NCBI GenBank assembly: GCA_003169835.1
Contig: PNAI01000016.1
Coordinates: forward strand, 62,001-126,000
DNA length: 64,000 nt
Reading direction: 5' to 3'
Origin: Hyphomicrobiales bacterium
GTDB taxonomy: Bacteria > Pseudomonadota > Alphaproteobacteria > Rhizobiales > Xanthobacteraceae
A program made the position numbers and the translations under genes. This document shows positions 56,368-64,000 of this stretch, piece by piece; the first letter of the stretch is position 1, and each line of letters begins with the position of its first letter. Below the pieces are notes generated by a model that ran no database searches, was not told where the DNA came from, and saw only the letters and a list, made by a program, of their open reading frames with translations.

Positions 56368-58467
56368 TTAGTGCCGTCCGAACAAGCGATCGACCAGCCA
56401 ATTGTCGAGCTTGTCGGCCGCGGGAGTCGGTGCGGGTTCCGGCTGCGGCGGGTTGGGAGCGAAAATCTTCCAAGGTGGCAGGATGCCCGCAAGCGGTGAA
56501 TCGCCCGAGACGCCCGGTAGATTCACGACCGGTACACCCTGATGGGCCGTTTTCATGAACTTGCTCCAGATATCAACCGGCAACGCACCGCCGGTCAATT
56601 TTTTGGTGGGCGAGCCGTCGTCATTGCCGAGCCACACGCCGGTGACGAGATGGGCGGTGTAGCCGACGAACCAGGCGTCGCGGAAATCCTGCGAGGTGCC
56701 GGTCTTGCCGGCGGCGGGCCAGCCGGGGAAATCGGCCTTGCGTGCGGTGCCGTCCACCAGCGTTTGGTGCATCATCGCGTTCATCATGGCGACATAGCGC
56801 TGCTCGACGATGGCGCCAAGATTTTGCGGCGCGCGCTGGTAGAGTAATTTTCCATCATTGGTGCGCACGCGCTCGATAACATGCGGGGTGATCGCGTTAC
56901 CACCGTTCGCAAACGGCGCATAGGCGCCGACCAGTTCGAGCACCGAGACCTCCGAAGTGCCGAGCGCGATCGAGGGATTGGCTTCGAGCTTGGAGGCGAT
57001 ACCGAGGCGGTAGGCGGTGCGGACCACGGCTGCAGGAGTTAGCTCAAGCGTGAGCCGCACGGATACGGTGTTGAGAGAGTGCGAGAACGCCTGCTGCAGC
57101 GTCACCGGCCCGAAATATTCGCGGCCATAGTTTTCTGGCTTCCAGCCCTTGAGCGCGATCGGCTTGTCTTCGCGGATCGTGTCCGGCGTCAGCCCGCGTT
57201 CGAGCGCGGTGAGGTAGACAAACGGCTTGAAAGCAGAGCCGGGCTGGCGCTTGGCGGCGATGGCGCGATTGAATTGGCTCTCAGCATAATTCTTGCCGCC
57301 GACCAGCGCACGCACGGTGCCGTCGGGATTTATCGCGACGATAGCCCCTTGAGTCACGCCGAATTTCTCGCCCCTTTGTGCAAGCTCGTCGACCAGCGCC
57401 TTCTCGGCCGCGGCCTGCAAGAGCGGATCAATCGAGGTCGCGACAACGATGTCATCTTCGACGTGACCGATGAGATCGTCGAGAACATCCATGATCCAGT
57501 CGGCTACATAATTGGCCGAGCCGGTGCCGACTTGCCGGATCGCCTGGGCCGGGCTTATGAGCGCGGCCTTGGCGGCGTCGTCGCTGATGAATTTAAGGTC
57601 CGCCATGGCGGCGAGTACGATCTGGGCGCGGCGCTCGGCGCCGTTGGGATTGCGGCTGGGCGCCAGGCGCGAAGGCGAGCGGACGAGGCCTGCAAGCACT
57701 GCGGCTTCCGCCAACGAGAGTTGCTTGGCTGGCTTGTTGTAATAGCGCTGCGCTGCGGACTCGATGCCATAGGCGCCGGCGCCGAAGTAGACGCGATTGA
57801 GATAGAGCTCGATGATTTCATCCTTGCGGAACTTGTGCTCGATCCAAAGCGCGAGCACGGCTTCCTGCAGCTTGCGGGTGAGCGTGCGCTCTTGCGTGAG
57901 GAACAGGTTCTTGGCGAGCTGCTGGGTGATGGTTGAGCCGCCTTGCGCCACGCCGCGGCGCAGGATGTTGGCGAGCATGGCGCGCGTGATGCCGATTGGA
58001 TCGATGCCGTAGTGCGAATAGAAGCGCCGGTCCTCGATGGCGACGAAGGCCTGCGGCACATAGCGCGGTAGGTCGCGCAGGTGAATCGCCGGCCCGCCGT
58101 CGCCGCGCATGGCGAACGGGTGGCCATCGAGGCTGACGATCTGGATCGAAGGCGGCCGCTTAGGGATTTCGAGCGAATGGATCGGCGGCAGGTTCGCGAA
58201 TGTCCAGGCCATGACGCCCATTGAGGCGACCAGCATCCACAGCCCGAGCACAGCCCCCCAATAGGCTATCCGGCGGATGCCCGACCGACGACGGCCACCG
58301 CGCTTGCGCGAGCGTTTGCCGCTTCGGCCGCGCCGCCGGCGTGGGTGCTGCGGTGCACCTTCACCGGCGCTGCCGCGTTGAGAAGAATCAGGACGTTGAT
58401 CTGACATCGATGTTGCGTCGAGGGTGGGCTCGTGGCGCGCGTGCGCCTTTTGCCGATTCAACGCCAT
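56368..58467 (-). CDS. penicillin-binding protein 1A, bifunctional
   Basis: A 699-residue class A PBP that polymerises and cross-links peptidoglycan. A Lys/Arg/Ser-rich cytoplasmic tail (RGRSGKRSRKRGGRRRSG) is followed by a membrane helix (YWGAVLGLWMLVASMGVMAWTF). The glycosyltransferase has FVAIEDRRFYSHYGIDPIGITRAML and QGGSTITQQLAKNLFL. The transpeptidase has SAFKPF (SxxK), HSLNTVS (SxN) and AAGKTGTSQDFRDAWFVGY (KTG). A Pro-rich tail (PPQPEPAPTPAADK) ends it. Start Met 58467. Confidence 0.95.
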   Translation of the reverse strand: MALNRQKAHARHEPTLDATSMSDQRPDSSQRGSAGEGAPQHPRRRRGRSGKRSRKRGGRRRSGIRRIAYWGAVLGLWMLVASMGVMAWTFANLPPIHSLEIPKRPPSIQIVSLDGHPFAMRGDGGPAIHLRDLPRYVPQAFVAIEDRRFYSHYGIDPIGITRAMLANILRRGVAQGGSTITQQLAKNLFLTQERTLTRKLQEAVLALWIEHKFRKDEIIELYLNRVYFGAGAYGIESAAQRYYNKPAKQLSLAEAAVLAGLVRSPSRLAPSRNPNGAERRAQIVLAAMADLKFISDDAAKAALISPAQAIRQVGTGSANYVADWIMDVLDDLIGHVEDDIVVATSIDPLLQAAAEKALVDELAQRGEKFGVTQGAIVAINPDGTVRALVGGKNYAESQFNRAIAAKRQPGSAFKPFVYLTALERGLTPDTIREDKPIALKGWKPENYGREYFGPVTLQQAFSHSLNTVSVRLTLELTPAAVVRTAYRLGIASKLEANPSIALGTSEVSVLELVGAYAPFANGGNAITPHVIERVRTNDGKLLYQRAPQNLGAIVEQRYVAMMNAMMHQTLVDGTARKADFPGWPAAGKTGTSQDFRDAWFVGYTAHLVTGVWLGNDDGSPTKKLTGGALPVDIWSKFMKTAHQGVPVVNLPGVSGDSPLAGILPPWKIFAPNPPQPEPAPTPAADKLDNWLVDRLFGRH

Positions 58468-58719
58468 GTTTCATCCTGCGGATCAGCCCCGGCGGCCGAT
58501 GCACGCCGAATCTTGCGTACAGGCTAATTCTGGCAATTTAAGGGGTGGTTAAGCGATTGAACAATCGCGCAATACCGGCCGCGAAATGGCGGACGCTGAT
58601 ATGTGATATCGCATCAATCCGACTGTTGATGAGCGGTCCTGCCATATTTTCGAGAATCGCATTTTATGCATGATGTAGCGATTCCGGGGGATCCCGGTGG
58701 GACTGTTTTGGAGACTCAC

Positions 58720-58923
58720 ATGCGCAAAGGCGCTCTTCTGCTCGCACTCGCGTTCGCTGTATCTGCGACGGTTTCGGCTTCGGCCGCAAGGAAACCGAAA
58801 GCCGATCCGGCGGTTCAGGCTCAAAATGACTCCGCGGCGTTCTTCAACGACGCGTTCCATCCGTGGGCACCCTCGGCGGCGATGTCGAAATCCTCAAAGG
58901 GCAAGAAGAAGAAATCAAAGTAG
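58720..58923 (+). CDS. small secreted basic protein, hypothetical
   Basis: A 67-residue ORF starting at ATG 58720, behind GGAG by 7 bases; the track start at 58666 is upstream of the Shine-Dalgarno. It has a signal peptide (MRKGALLLALAFAVSATVSASA), a short mature part with NDSAAFFNDAFHPWAPS, and a Lys-rich end (KSSKGKKKKSK). I do not recognise a family. A hairpin terminator follows 40 bases downstream, which supports it as a real, separately transcribed gene. Confidence 0.65.
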   Translation: MRKGALLLALAFAVSATVSASAARKPKADPAVQAQNDSAAFFNDAFHPWAPSAAMSKSSKGKKKKSK

Positions 58924-58962
58924 ATCCAATCCGGAAAATCACCGGGCGTTTTTGTTGTGGCA

Positions 58963-58991
58963 GCGATCCCATGCAGACAGCATGGGGTCGC
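58963..58991 (+). terminator. candidate terminator after small secreted protein gene
   Basis: GCGATCCCATGC, loop AGACA, GCATGGGGTCGC: a 12-bp stem with one G-U pair. GCCGCCGTTTTG follows on the plus strand, a weak T-run. It lies between two convergent genes and may serve mainly the plus-strand one. Confidence 0.45.
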
Positions 58992-59014
58992 GCCGCCGTT
59001 TTGGGGCATTGCCG

Positions 59015-61855
59015 TCAGTTCGCGGCGAGGCCTCTTGCGGATTTTTTTGATTCTTCTGGTGCTACGAACAATTGCAGCAATGCTCGCTTGATCGTCATCT
59101 CCCGTGTGGCCGACGCAATTTTGGCGCCCATCAGATCGGTGACATAAAAAACGTCAACCACGCGCTCGCCGAAAGTCGCGACATGGGCGGATGTGATATT
59201 GAGATTGAGCTTCGAGATCGTCGATGTGAGTTCGTAGAGCAGGCCTGGCCGGTCGAGGCCCATGATTTCGATTACCGTATAGCGATTCGACCACTGATTA
59301 TTGATCGTGACTTCCGGCTCGATCGCAAAGGCTTTGAGCGGCGTTCTCGTACCCGAGCGCCGCGCCATGACTTCCGGCAGTTTCAGGTCGCCGCGCAAGG
59401 CCTTCTCGATGGTATCTGCGATGCGCGATGCGCGGCGCGCCTCGTCGTCGTCGTGCTCGAATTCGCGCGACACAGCGATGGTATCGAGCGCGCGGCCGTC
59501 GGTGGTGGTGAAGATCTGCGCATCGACGATGTTGGCACTGGCGGCTGCGCAGGCGCCGGCGATGATCGACAGCAGACGCGGATGATCGGGCGCCAGCACG
59601 GTCAGTTCGGTGACGGCGCGCGCAGAATCGAACGCAAACGAAGTCGCCAATGACTTGTTATCCGCTTCGGCCGAGCGCACGAAACGAGCATGGGTGACGC
59701 GGTGCGGCAGGTCCACTTTTAGCCAGTAGGCGGGATAGTGGCGCGCGACATAGCCGTCGATCTGCTCGGGCGACCAATCCTTGAGCTCGGCCTTGAGTTC
59801 GGCTTGCGCAATTGACACGCGCTGCGCACGGTTGACTTCGGAGAAGCCGCCGGTGAGTGCGGGCTCGGTCTCGTAGTAAAGCGTGCGCAGGAGCTGCGCC
59901 TTCCAGCCGTTCCATACGCCGGGGCCGACCGCGCGGATGTCGGCGGTGGTGATGATGGTGAGCAACTTCATGCGTTCGAGTGACTGCACGACGGCGGCGA
60001 AATTCTCGATGGTGCGGCGATCGGTCAAGTCGCGCGATTGCGCGACCGTCGACATGACCAGATGGTTTTCGATCAGCCAGGCGACGGTTTCGGTTTCGGC
60101 CGGAGAGAGGCCAAGGCGCGGGCAGAACCGGCGAGCGACGCGCGCGCCGGCGATAGAGTGATCCTCGATGCGGCCTTTGGCGATGTCGTGCAAAAAGAGC
60201 GTGACATAGAGCACCATGCGGTGGTGCGGCTGGATTTTGTGCACGAGGTCGTTGGCGAGCGCGAATTCCTCGTGCTGCCCGCGTTCGATGTCGGCCAGTA
60301 TGCCGATGCAACGCAGCAGATGCTCGTCCACCGTATAATGGTGGTACATGTTGAATTGCATCATGGCGACGATGCGCCCGAATGCGCGGACGAAGCGGCC
60401 GAGCACGCCAGTCTCATTCATTCGCCGCAAGACGATTTCGGCGTCGTGCGATGTCAGGATTTCGAGAAACAGCCGGTTTGCTTCGGTGCTTTTCCGCAGA
60501 TCGTCGTCGATCAGCTTCAACGAGTGCGTTGCGGCGCGCATGGCGTCGGGGTGCAGCACCAGATTGTGCTTCTGCGCGAGATGAAACATGCGGATCAGGT
60601 TGACCGGATCGCGGCTGAAGACGTCGGCATCGGTGACGGTGAGCCGGTTGTTGTCGTCGATAAAATCCTCGCTCTCGCGCAACGGCCGGCGGCCGCGCGG
60701 GCGGAATCTTGCCATGACGCGGCTGAGCACCGGCGCGGGCTTGGCCTGCTGGTCTTCCAGCGCTGCACACAGAATGGCGGTGAGATCTCCGACATCCTTG
60801 GCAGTCAGGAAGTAGTGCTTCATGAAGCGCTCAACGTCCTTCATGCCGGGATGTTCGGTGTAGCCCAGGCGCACGGCGATTTCGCGCTGGATATCGAACG
60901 AGAGGCGCTCCTCGGCGCGCCCGTTGACAAAGTGCATGTGGCAGCGCACCGACCAGAGGAAATCCTCGCAGCGGCGGAAGACCTTCAATTCGTCACGGTC
61001 GAATACGCCACGGTCGACGAGTTCCTCGACATCGCGCACGCGGTAGACGTATTTGGCGATCCAAAACAGCGTGTGCAGGTCGCGCAGGCCGCCCTTGCCG
61101 TCCTTCACATTGGGTTCGACCAGGTAGCGCGACTGGCCGGCGCGGCGGAGACGCTCCTCGCGCTCGGTGAGCTTGGCGGTGACGAATTCCGCGGCGGTGC
61201 CCTGCACGACGGATTTGCCAAACCGCGTCATAAGCTCGCCGAACAGATTGCGATCGCCGAGCAGAAATCGCGACTCCAGGATCGCGGTACGAATCGTCAT
61301 GTCCGCCTTGGCTTGGCGGATGCATTCGTCGATCGAGCGTGTCGCGTGGCCGACTTTGAGTCCCATATCCCAAAGGCAATAGAGGATCGCTTCGGCGACC
61401 GATTCACCCCAAGCGGTTTGTTTGTATGGAAGCAGGAACAACAGATCGATGTCGGAACCGGGCGCCATCAGGCCGCGGCCGTAGCCGCCGGTTGCGACAA
61501 TCGCCATGCGTTCGGCTTCCGACGGATTGTCCGACGGATAGAGATGCTTGGCGGCAAACTCGTAGAGCACGAGGATGATCTCGTCCTGCATGAAGCAAAG
61601 ACGTTCGGCGCAGCGGCGGCCCTGGCGGTCCTTGAGTAGGAGGCGCTCGGCGACGGCGCGGCCTTCGATGAGCGCCGATTTCAACCGTTGCGCCACGGCG
61701 GTTCGTAGTTCGCGCTCGCGCCCGGCATGGGTCTCCGCGAGCTTTTCGAGGTCGGAGACGATCGGGCGCTCATCGAACAGATCGATCGCGCCATGGGAAG
61801 CAAGTTCGGCTGGCAACATGAGCATCGACATAGCGGAGGGTGGCAACCCTGTCAC
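59015..61855 (-). CDS. glnD: bifunctional uridylyltransferase/uridylyl-removing enzyme GlnD
   Basis: GlnD senses glutamine and modifies PII proteins. The 946-residue protein has the nucleotidyltransferase motif GGYGRGLMAPGSDIDLLFLL, the HD domain (HHYTVDEHLLRCIG and VTLFLHDIAKGRIEDHS), and two C-terminal ACT domains (TVLAPDHPRLLSIIAGACAAASANI and IEIMGLDRPGLLYELTSTISKL). The start is uncertain: 61855 is a GTG in this window, and ATG 61831 or 61825 are alternatives; no good Shine-Dalgarno was seen. Confidence 0.95.
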   Translation of the reverse strand: MTGLPPSAMSMLMLPAELASHGAIDLFDERPIVSDLEKLAETHAGRERELRTAVAQRLKSALIEGRAVAERLLLKDRQGRRCAERLCFMQDEIILVLYEFAAKHLYPSDNPSEAERMAIVATGGYGRGLMAPGSDIDLLFLLPYKQTAWGESVAEAILYCLWDMGLKVGHATRSIDECIRQAKADMTIRTAILESRFLLGDRNLFGELMTRFGKSVVQGTAAEFVTAKLTEREERLRRAGQSRYLVEPNVKDGKGGLRDLHTLFWIAKYVYRVRDVEELVDRGVFDRDELKVFRRCEDFLWSVRCHMHFVNGRAEERLSFDIQREIAVRLGYTEHPGMKDVERFMKHYFLTAKDVGDLTAILCAALEDQQAKPAPVLSRVMARFRPRGRRPLRESEDFIDDNNRLTVTDADVFSRDPVNLIRMFHLAQKHNLVLHPDAMRAATHSLKLIDDDLRKSTEANRLFLEILTSHDAEIVLRRMNETGVLGRFVRAFGRIVAMMQFNMYHHYTVDEHLLRCIGILADIERGQHEEFALANDLVHKIQPHHRMVLYVTLFLHDIAKGRIEDHSIAGARVARRFCPRLGLSPAETETVAWLIENHLVMSTVAQSRDLTDRRTIENFAAVVQSLERMKLLTIITTADIRAVGPGVWNGWKAQLLRTLYYETEPALTGGFSEVNRAQRVSIAQAELKAELKDWSPEQIDGYVARHYPAYWLKVDLPHRVTHARFVRSAEADNKSLATSFAFDSARAVTELTVLAPDHPRLLSIIAGACAAASANIVDAQIFTTTDGRALDTIAVSREFEHDDDEARRASRIADTIEKALRGDLKLPEVMARRSGTRTPLKAFAIEPEVTINNQWSNRYTVIEIMGLDRPGLLYELTSTISKLNLNITSAHVATFGERVVDVFYVTDLMGAKIASATREMTIKRALLQLFVAPEESKKSARGLAAN

Positions 61856-62161
61856 CGCCCGCCGGCATCGCTGAAAAATAAAAGTTCACTCCCGGCCGTG
61901 CGATCAAGGAAACCGCATGCCAGGCGGGGCAATCGAAAGGGGATAATTATCTCATTGACGGACAATGACTTAGCTATTTAAATATCAACTCAGCGCCGAT
62001 TTGAGCGAACAGCTTGCGGGCGCTTAACAAGTGCAGCTAAAGCGGTCGGGGTCCGCCCCGTCCCAATGAGCTGACGGGCGGGCGATATATCCCGCCCTCC
62101 ATCAACCGACCGGTCACGCGCCCCCTTGGGCGCGCCCGGCGAACCACGTGTGGAGGTAGCT
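61856..62161. other. divergent intergenic region, glnD / ABC binding protein, with hairpins
   Basis: This 306-base gap between divergent genes contains no gene I can support. It has an AT-rich stretch near 61940-61990 that includes an interrupted palindrome TCATTG-N5-CAATGA (61952-61968), a candidate operator. Two GC hairpins follow just upstream of the binding protein gene: GGGCGGG/CCCGCCC (62076-62097) and CGCGCCC/GGGCGCG (62117-62134). The latter ends 28 bases before the ATG. Confidence 0.5.
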
Positions 62162-63130
62162 ATGACTGTCATTTCTCGACGTTCACTCCTGATCTCGGCC
62201 ACCTTGGCCGGGCTGTTGCCGACCACGGCATTTGCCGCGGACGTGAAAGAAATTCGCATCGACTGGGCGACCTACAATCCGGTCTCGATGGTGCTCAAGG
62301 ACAAGGGGCTGCTGGAGAAGGAATTCGCCAAGGACGGCATTGCCATCCGGTGGGTTCAAACGCTCGGCTCAAACAAAGCGCTCGAGTTCCTCAACGCCGG
62401 CTCGATTGATTTCGGTTCGACCGCGGGGTCCGCGGCGCTGCTTGCCAAAGTCAACGGCAATCCGATCAAGTCGATCTATGTCTACTCGCGGCCGGAGTGG
62501 ACCGCGCTGGTGACGACGAAGACATCTTCAATCCAGAAGATCGAAGACCTCAAAGGCAAGCGCGTGGCGGTCACGCGTGGAACCGATCCGCACATCTTCC
62601 TGGTGCGTGCGCTGCAGAGCGTGAAGTTGACAGAGAAAGACATCACGCCGGTGTTGTTGCAGCATCCGGACGGCAAGACCGCACTGATCCGCGGCGACGT
62701 GGATGCCTGGGCCGGGCTCGATCCGATGATGGCGCAGGCCGAAGTCGAAGACGGCGCGCGGCTGTTCTATCGCAACGCTGCCGCCAACACTTGGGGGATA
62801 TTGAACGTGCGCGAGGAGTTCCTCAAAGAACACCCGGCGCTCGTGAAGCGCGTGCTCGCGGTGTACGAGGAGGCGCGCAAGTATTCGCTCGCCAATTACG
62901 CCGAAGAAAAGCGCGTGTTCATTACCGCGACTAAGCTTCCCGAAGCGGTGGTCGATAAGCAGCTCAAAGAACGCACTGAGCTGACGCACAGCAAGATCGG
63001 TGCGCCGCAGCGCGACTCGATCCTGGCTGCGGGCCTGGCGCTGCAGCAGGCCGGTGTCATTCCGGCCAGCGTCGATGTGAAAGCGACGGTCGATGCGCTG
63101 ATCGATTCGAGCGTACCGCTGACGAACTGA
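62162..63130 (+). CDS. ABC transporter substrate-binding protein, SsuA-like (aliphatic sulfonate type)
   Basis: A 322-residue periplasmic protein starting at ATG 62162 with GGAGG 6 bases upstream; the track start adds 12 residues. It has a twin-Arg-like but short signal (MTVISRRSLLISATLAGLLPTTAFA). The mature part resembles SsuA/NMT1: IRIDWATYNPVSMVLKDKGLLEKEF, WVQTLGSNKALEFLNAGSIDFGSTAGSAAL, DLKGKRVAVTRGTDPHIFLVRAL and GDVDAWAGLDPMMA. Sulfonate, taurine or a related anion is likely. The permease gene follows 87 bases downstream. Confidence 0.92.
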   Translation: MTVISRRSLLISATLAGLLPTTAFAADVKEIRIDWATYNPVSMVLKDKGLLEKEFAKDGIAIRWVQTLGSNKALEFLNAGSIDFGSTAGSAALLAKVNGNPIKSIYVYSRPEWTALVTTKTSSIQKIEDLKGKRVAVTRGTDPHIFLVRALQSVKLTEKDITPVLLQHPDGKTALIRGDVDAWAGLDPMMAQAEVEDGARLFYRNAAANTWGILNVREEFLKEHPALVKRVLAVYEEARKYSLANYAEEKRVFITATKLPEAVVDKQLKERTELTHSKIGAPQRDSILAAGLALQQAGVIPASVDVKATVDALIDSSVPLTN

Positions 63131-63217
63131 GCGCGACGAGATGCGCAAGGGATACTCTCTCCGCCGCGATGGCGGAGAGAGCCTCCCGTTTGGTGCATTG
63201 CATTTCTTGGGCGTGCC

Positions 63218-64000
63218 ATGTCTCTTGTGCGTATGAGTTTTGAGGCGGAAGGCGCCACAGCAAGCGAGTCCAAGCCTGCGGGCGAGCGGGTTGTGCGCTG
63301 GGCACGGCCGGTGTTGGGCTTGCTGCTGCCGGTCGGTCTCGCGCTCGGTTGGGAAATCGTTGTATGGCTCGGAATTTCGGATGGCCGGCTGGTGCCGCCG
63401 CCCTCGCGTATTTATGAAGAGTTTGCAGAGCTTGCGCGCTCCGGCGAACTTCTCCGCCATCTCATCGCGACACTTATGAGAGTTGCTGCCGGTTTTGGCT
63501 TGGGGACGTTGGCTGGCACTTTGCTCGGCGCGATCGCCGGTTATTCCGGGCTGGTACGCCGCCTCGTCGATCCAAGCCTACAGGGACTGCGCGCGGTCCC
63601 TTCGATTGCATGGATTCCTCTGTTCATTCTGTGGCTTGGGATATTCGAGACCTCGAAGGTCGCGTTGATCGCGGTCGGCGTGTTCTTCCCGATTTATCTC
63701 GGGGTCATGGATGCCATCCTGTCGGTTGACCGCAAAATCGTTGAGGTCGGACGGGTGTTCCGCCTGTCGGGAGCTGGCATGGTTCGTCGCATCCTGCTTC
63801 CGGCTGTGCTTCCGACCTATGTGGTGTCGCTGCGCTCAGGACTCGGGCTCGGCTGGATGTTTGTGATTGCGGCTGAGTTCATGGGAGCTTCGGAAGGTCT
63901 TGGCTATCTGCTCATTGACGGCCAGCAACTCGGTAAGCCGACTGAGATCGTCGCTGCGATCCTTGCCTTCGCGGTGCTGGGAAAGGCGACCGACGCGATA
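63218..64000 (+). CDS. ABC transporter permease, SsuC-like (cut by window end; absent from ORF track)
   Basis: Not in the ORF track because no stop is reached: the frame from ATG 63218 (or ATG 63233) stays open for 261 codons to base 64000. Translation reads MSLVRMSFEAEGATASES..., then helices LGLLLPVGLALGWEIVVWLG and AGFGLGTLAGTLLGAIAGY, then AVPSIAWIPLFILWLGIFE and the EAA-type loop VGRVFRLSGAGMVRRILLPAVLPTY. This matches SsuC/TauC permeases and completes the cassette begun by the binding protein. The ATPase should lie beyond the window. Confidence 0.92.
   Translation, partial: MSLVRMSFEAEGATASESKPAGERVVRWARPVLGLLLPVGLALGWEIVVWLGISDGRLVPPPSRIYEEFAELARSGELLRHLIATLMRVAAGFGLGTLAGTLLGAIAGYSGLVRRLVDPSLQGLRAVPSIAWIPLFILWLGIFETSKVALIAVGVFFPIYLGVMDAILSVDRKIVEVGRVFRLSGAGMVRRILLPAVLPTYVVSLRSGLGLGWMFVIAAEFMGASEGLGYLLIDGQQLGKPTEIVAAILAFAVLGKATDAI

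Noticed and set aside
60038-61639. 533-residue plus-strand ORF
   Set aside because: Antisense shadow of glnD, whose nucleotidyltransferase and HD motifs are plain on the minus strand.

Overview
The window is high-GC chromosomal DNA from an alphaproteobacterium. It is most likely a member of the Hyphomicrobiales (Bradyrhizobium, Xanthobacteraceae or Pseudolabrys-like); this is inference. The support is the dnaA-dnaN-recF-gyrB block, a RegB/RegA (ActS/ActR) redox pair, many orphan Bug/TctC receptors, TRAP and NitT/TauT-type transporters, an intracellular PHB depolymerase, and short palindromic repeats of kinds common in this order. No phage, integrase, IS transposase or CRISPR array was seen.

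Layout. 1-5 kb: the end of pobA, an alpha/beta hydrolase, a phthalate-type Rieske oxygenase and a glutamine-synthetase-like ligase (an aromatic catabolism block), then a TPR protein. 5-13.6 kb: the replication block on the minus strand (dnaA, dnaN, recF, gyrB) with rpsT upstream. A DUF559 endonuclease-like gene lies between dnaN and recF inside two near-identical inverted repeats. 13.7-26.8 kb: a DapA-family lyase with malic enzyme, a heme-binding-like protein, MsrA, a Wza-like lipoprotein, a dienelactone-hydrolase-like gene, a luciferase-like monooxygenase with a Bug receptor, an HtrA-like protein with no catalytic triad, an MFS carrier, a stand-alone receiver and an aldo/keto reductase. 27-49 kb: an accessory catabolic region. 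It holds an SMR pair, a TRAP transporter in line with an HpaB-type monooxygenase, a Rieske ferredoxin, a seven-gene minus-strand run (enoyl-CoA hydratase-like, CoA ligase, UbiD, ABC binding protein, ATPase, permease, MmgE/PrpD), a Bug receptor with a second UbiD, tRNA-Arg(CCG), glutaryl-CoA dehydrogenase, and mtnA with a third Bug receptor. 49-64 kb: RegA/RegB, an ABC-2 exporter, PHB depolymerase, a YgjP-like metallopeptidase, a Bcr/CflA efflux protein, PBP1A, a small secreted protein, GlnD, and a second NitT/TauT cassette cut by the window end. Its permease is missing from the ORF track.

How the genes fit together. The 27-49 kb region reads as an uptake and funnelling module for aromatic or related carboxylic acids: several high-affinity uptake systems, CoA activation, UbiD-type (de)carboxylation, crotonase-type steps and GcdH. 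Actual substrates cannot be read from sequence. The most unusual items are the DUF559/inverted-repeat unit in the dnaN-recF junction, the triad-less HtrA-like protein, the Rieske oxygenase coupled to a GS-like ligase, and the ECH-CoA ligase-UbiD-transporter run. Start sites were moved from the ORF-track start where a Shine-Dalgarno sequence or family length argued for it.
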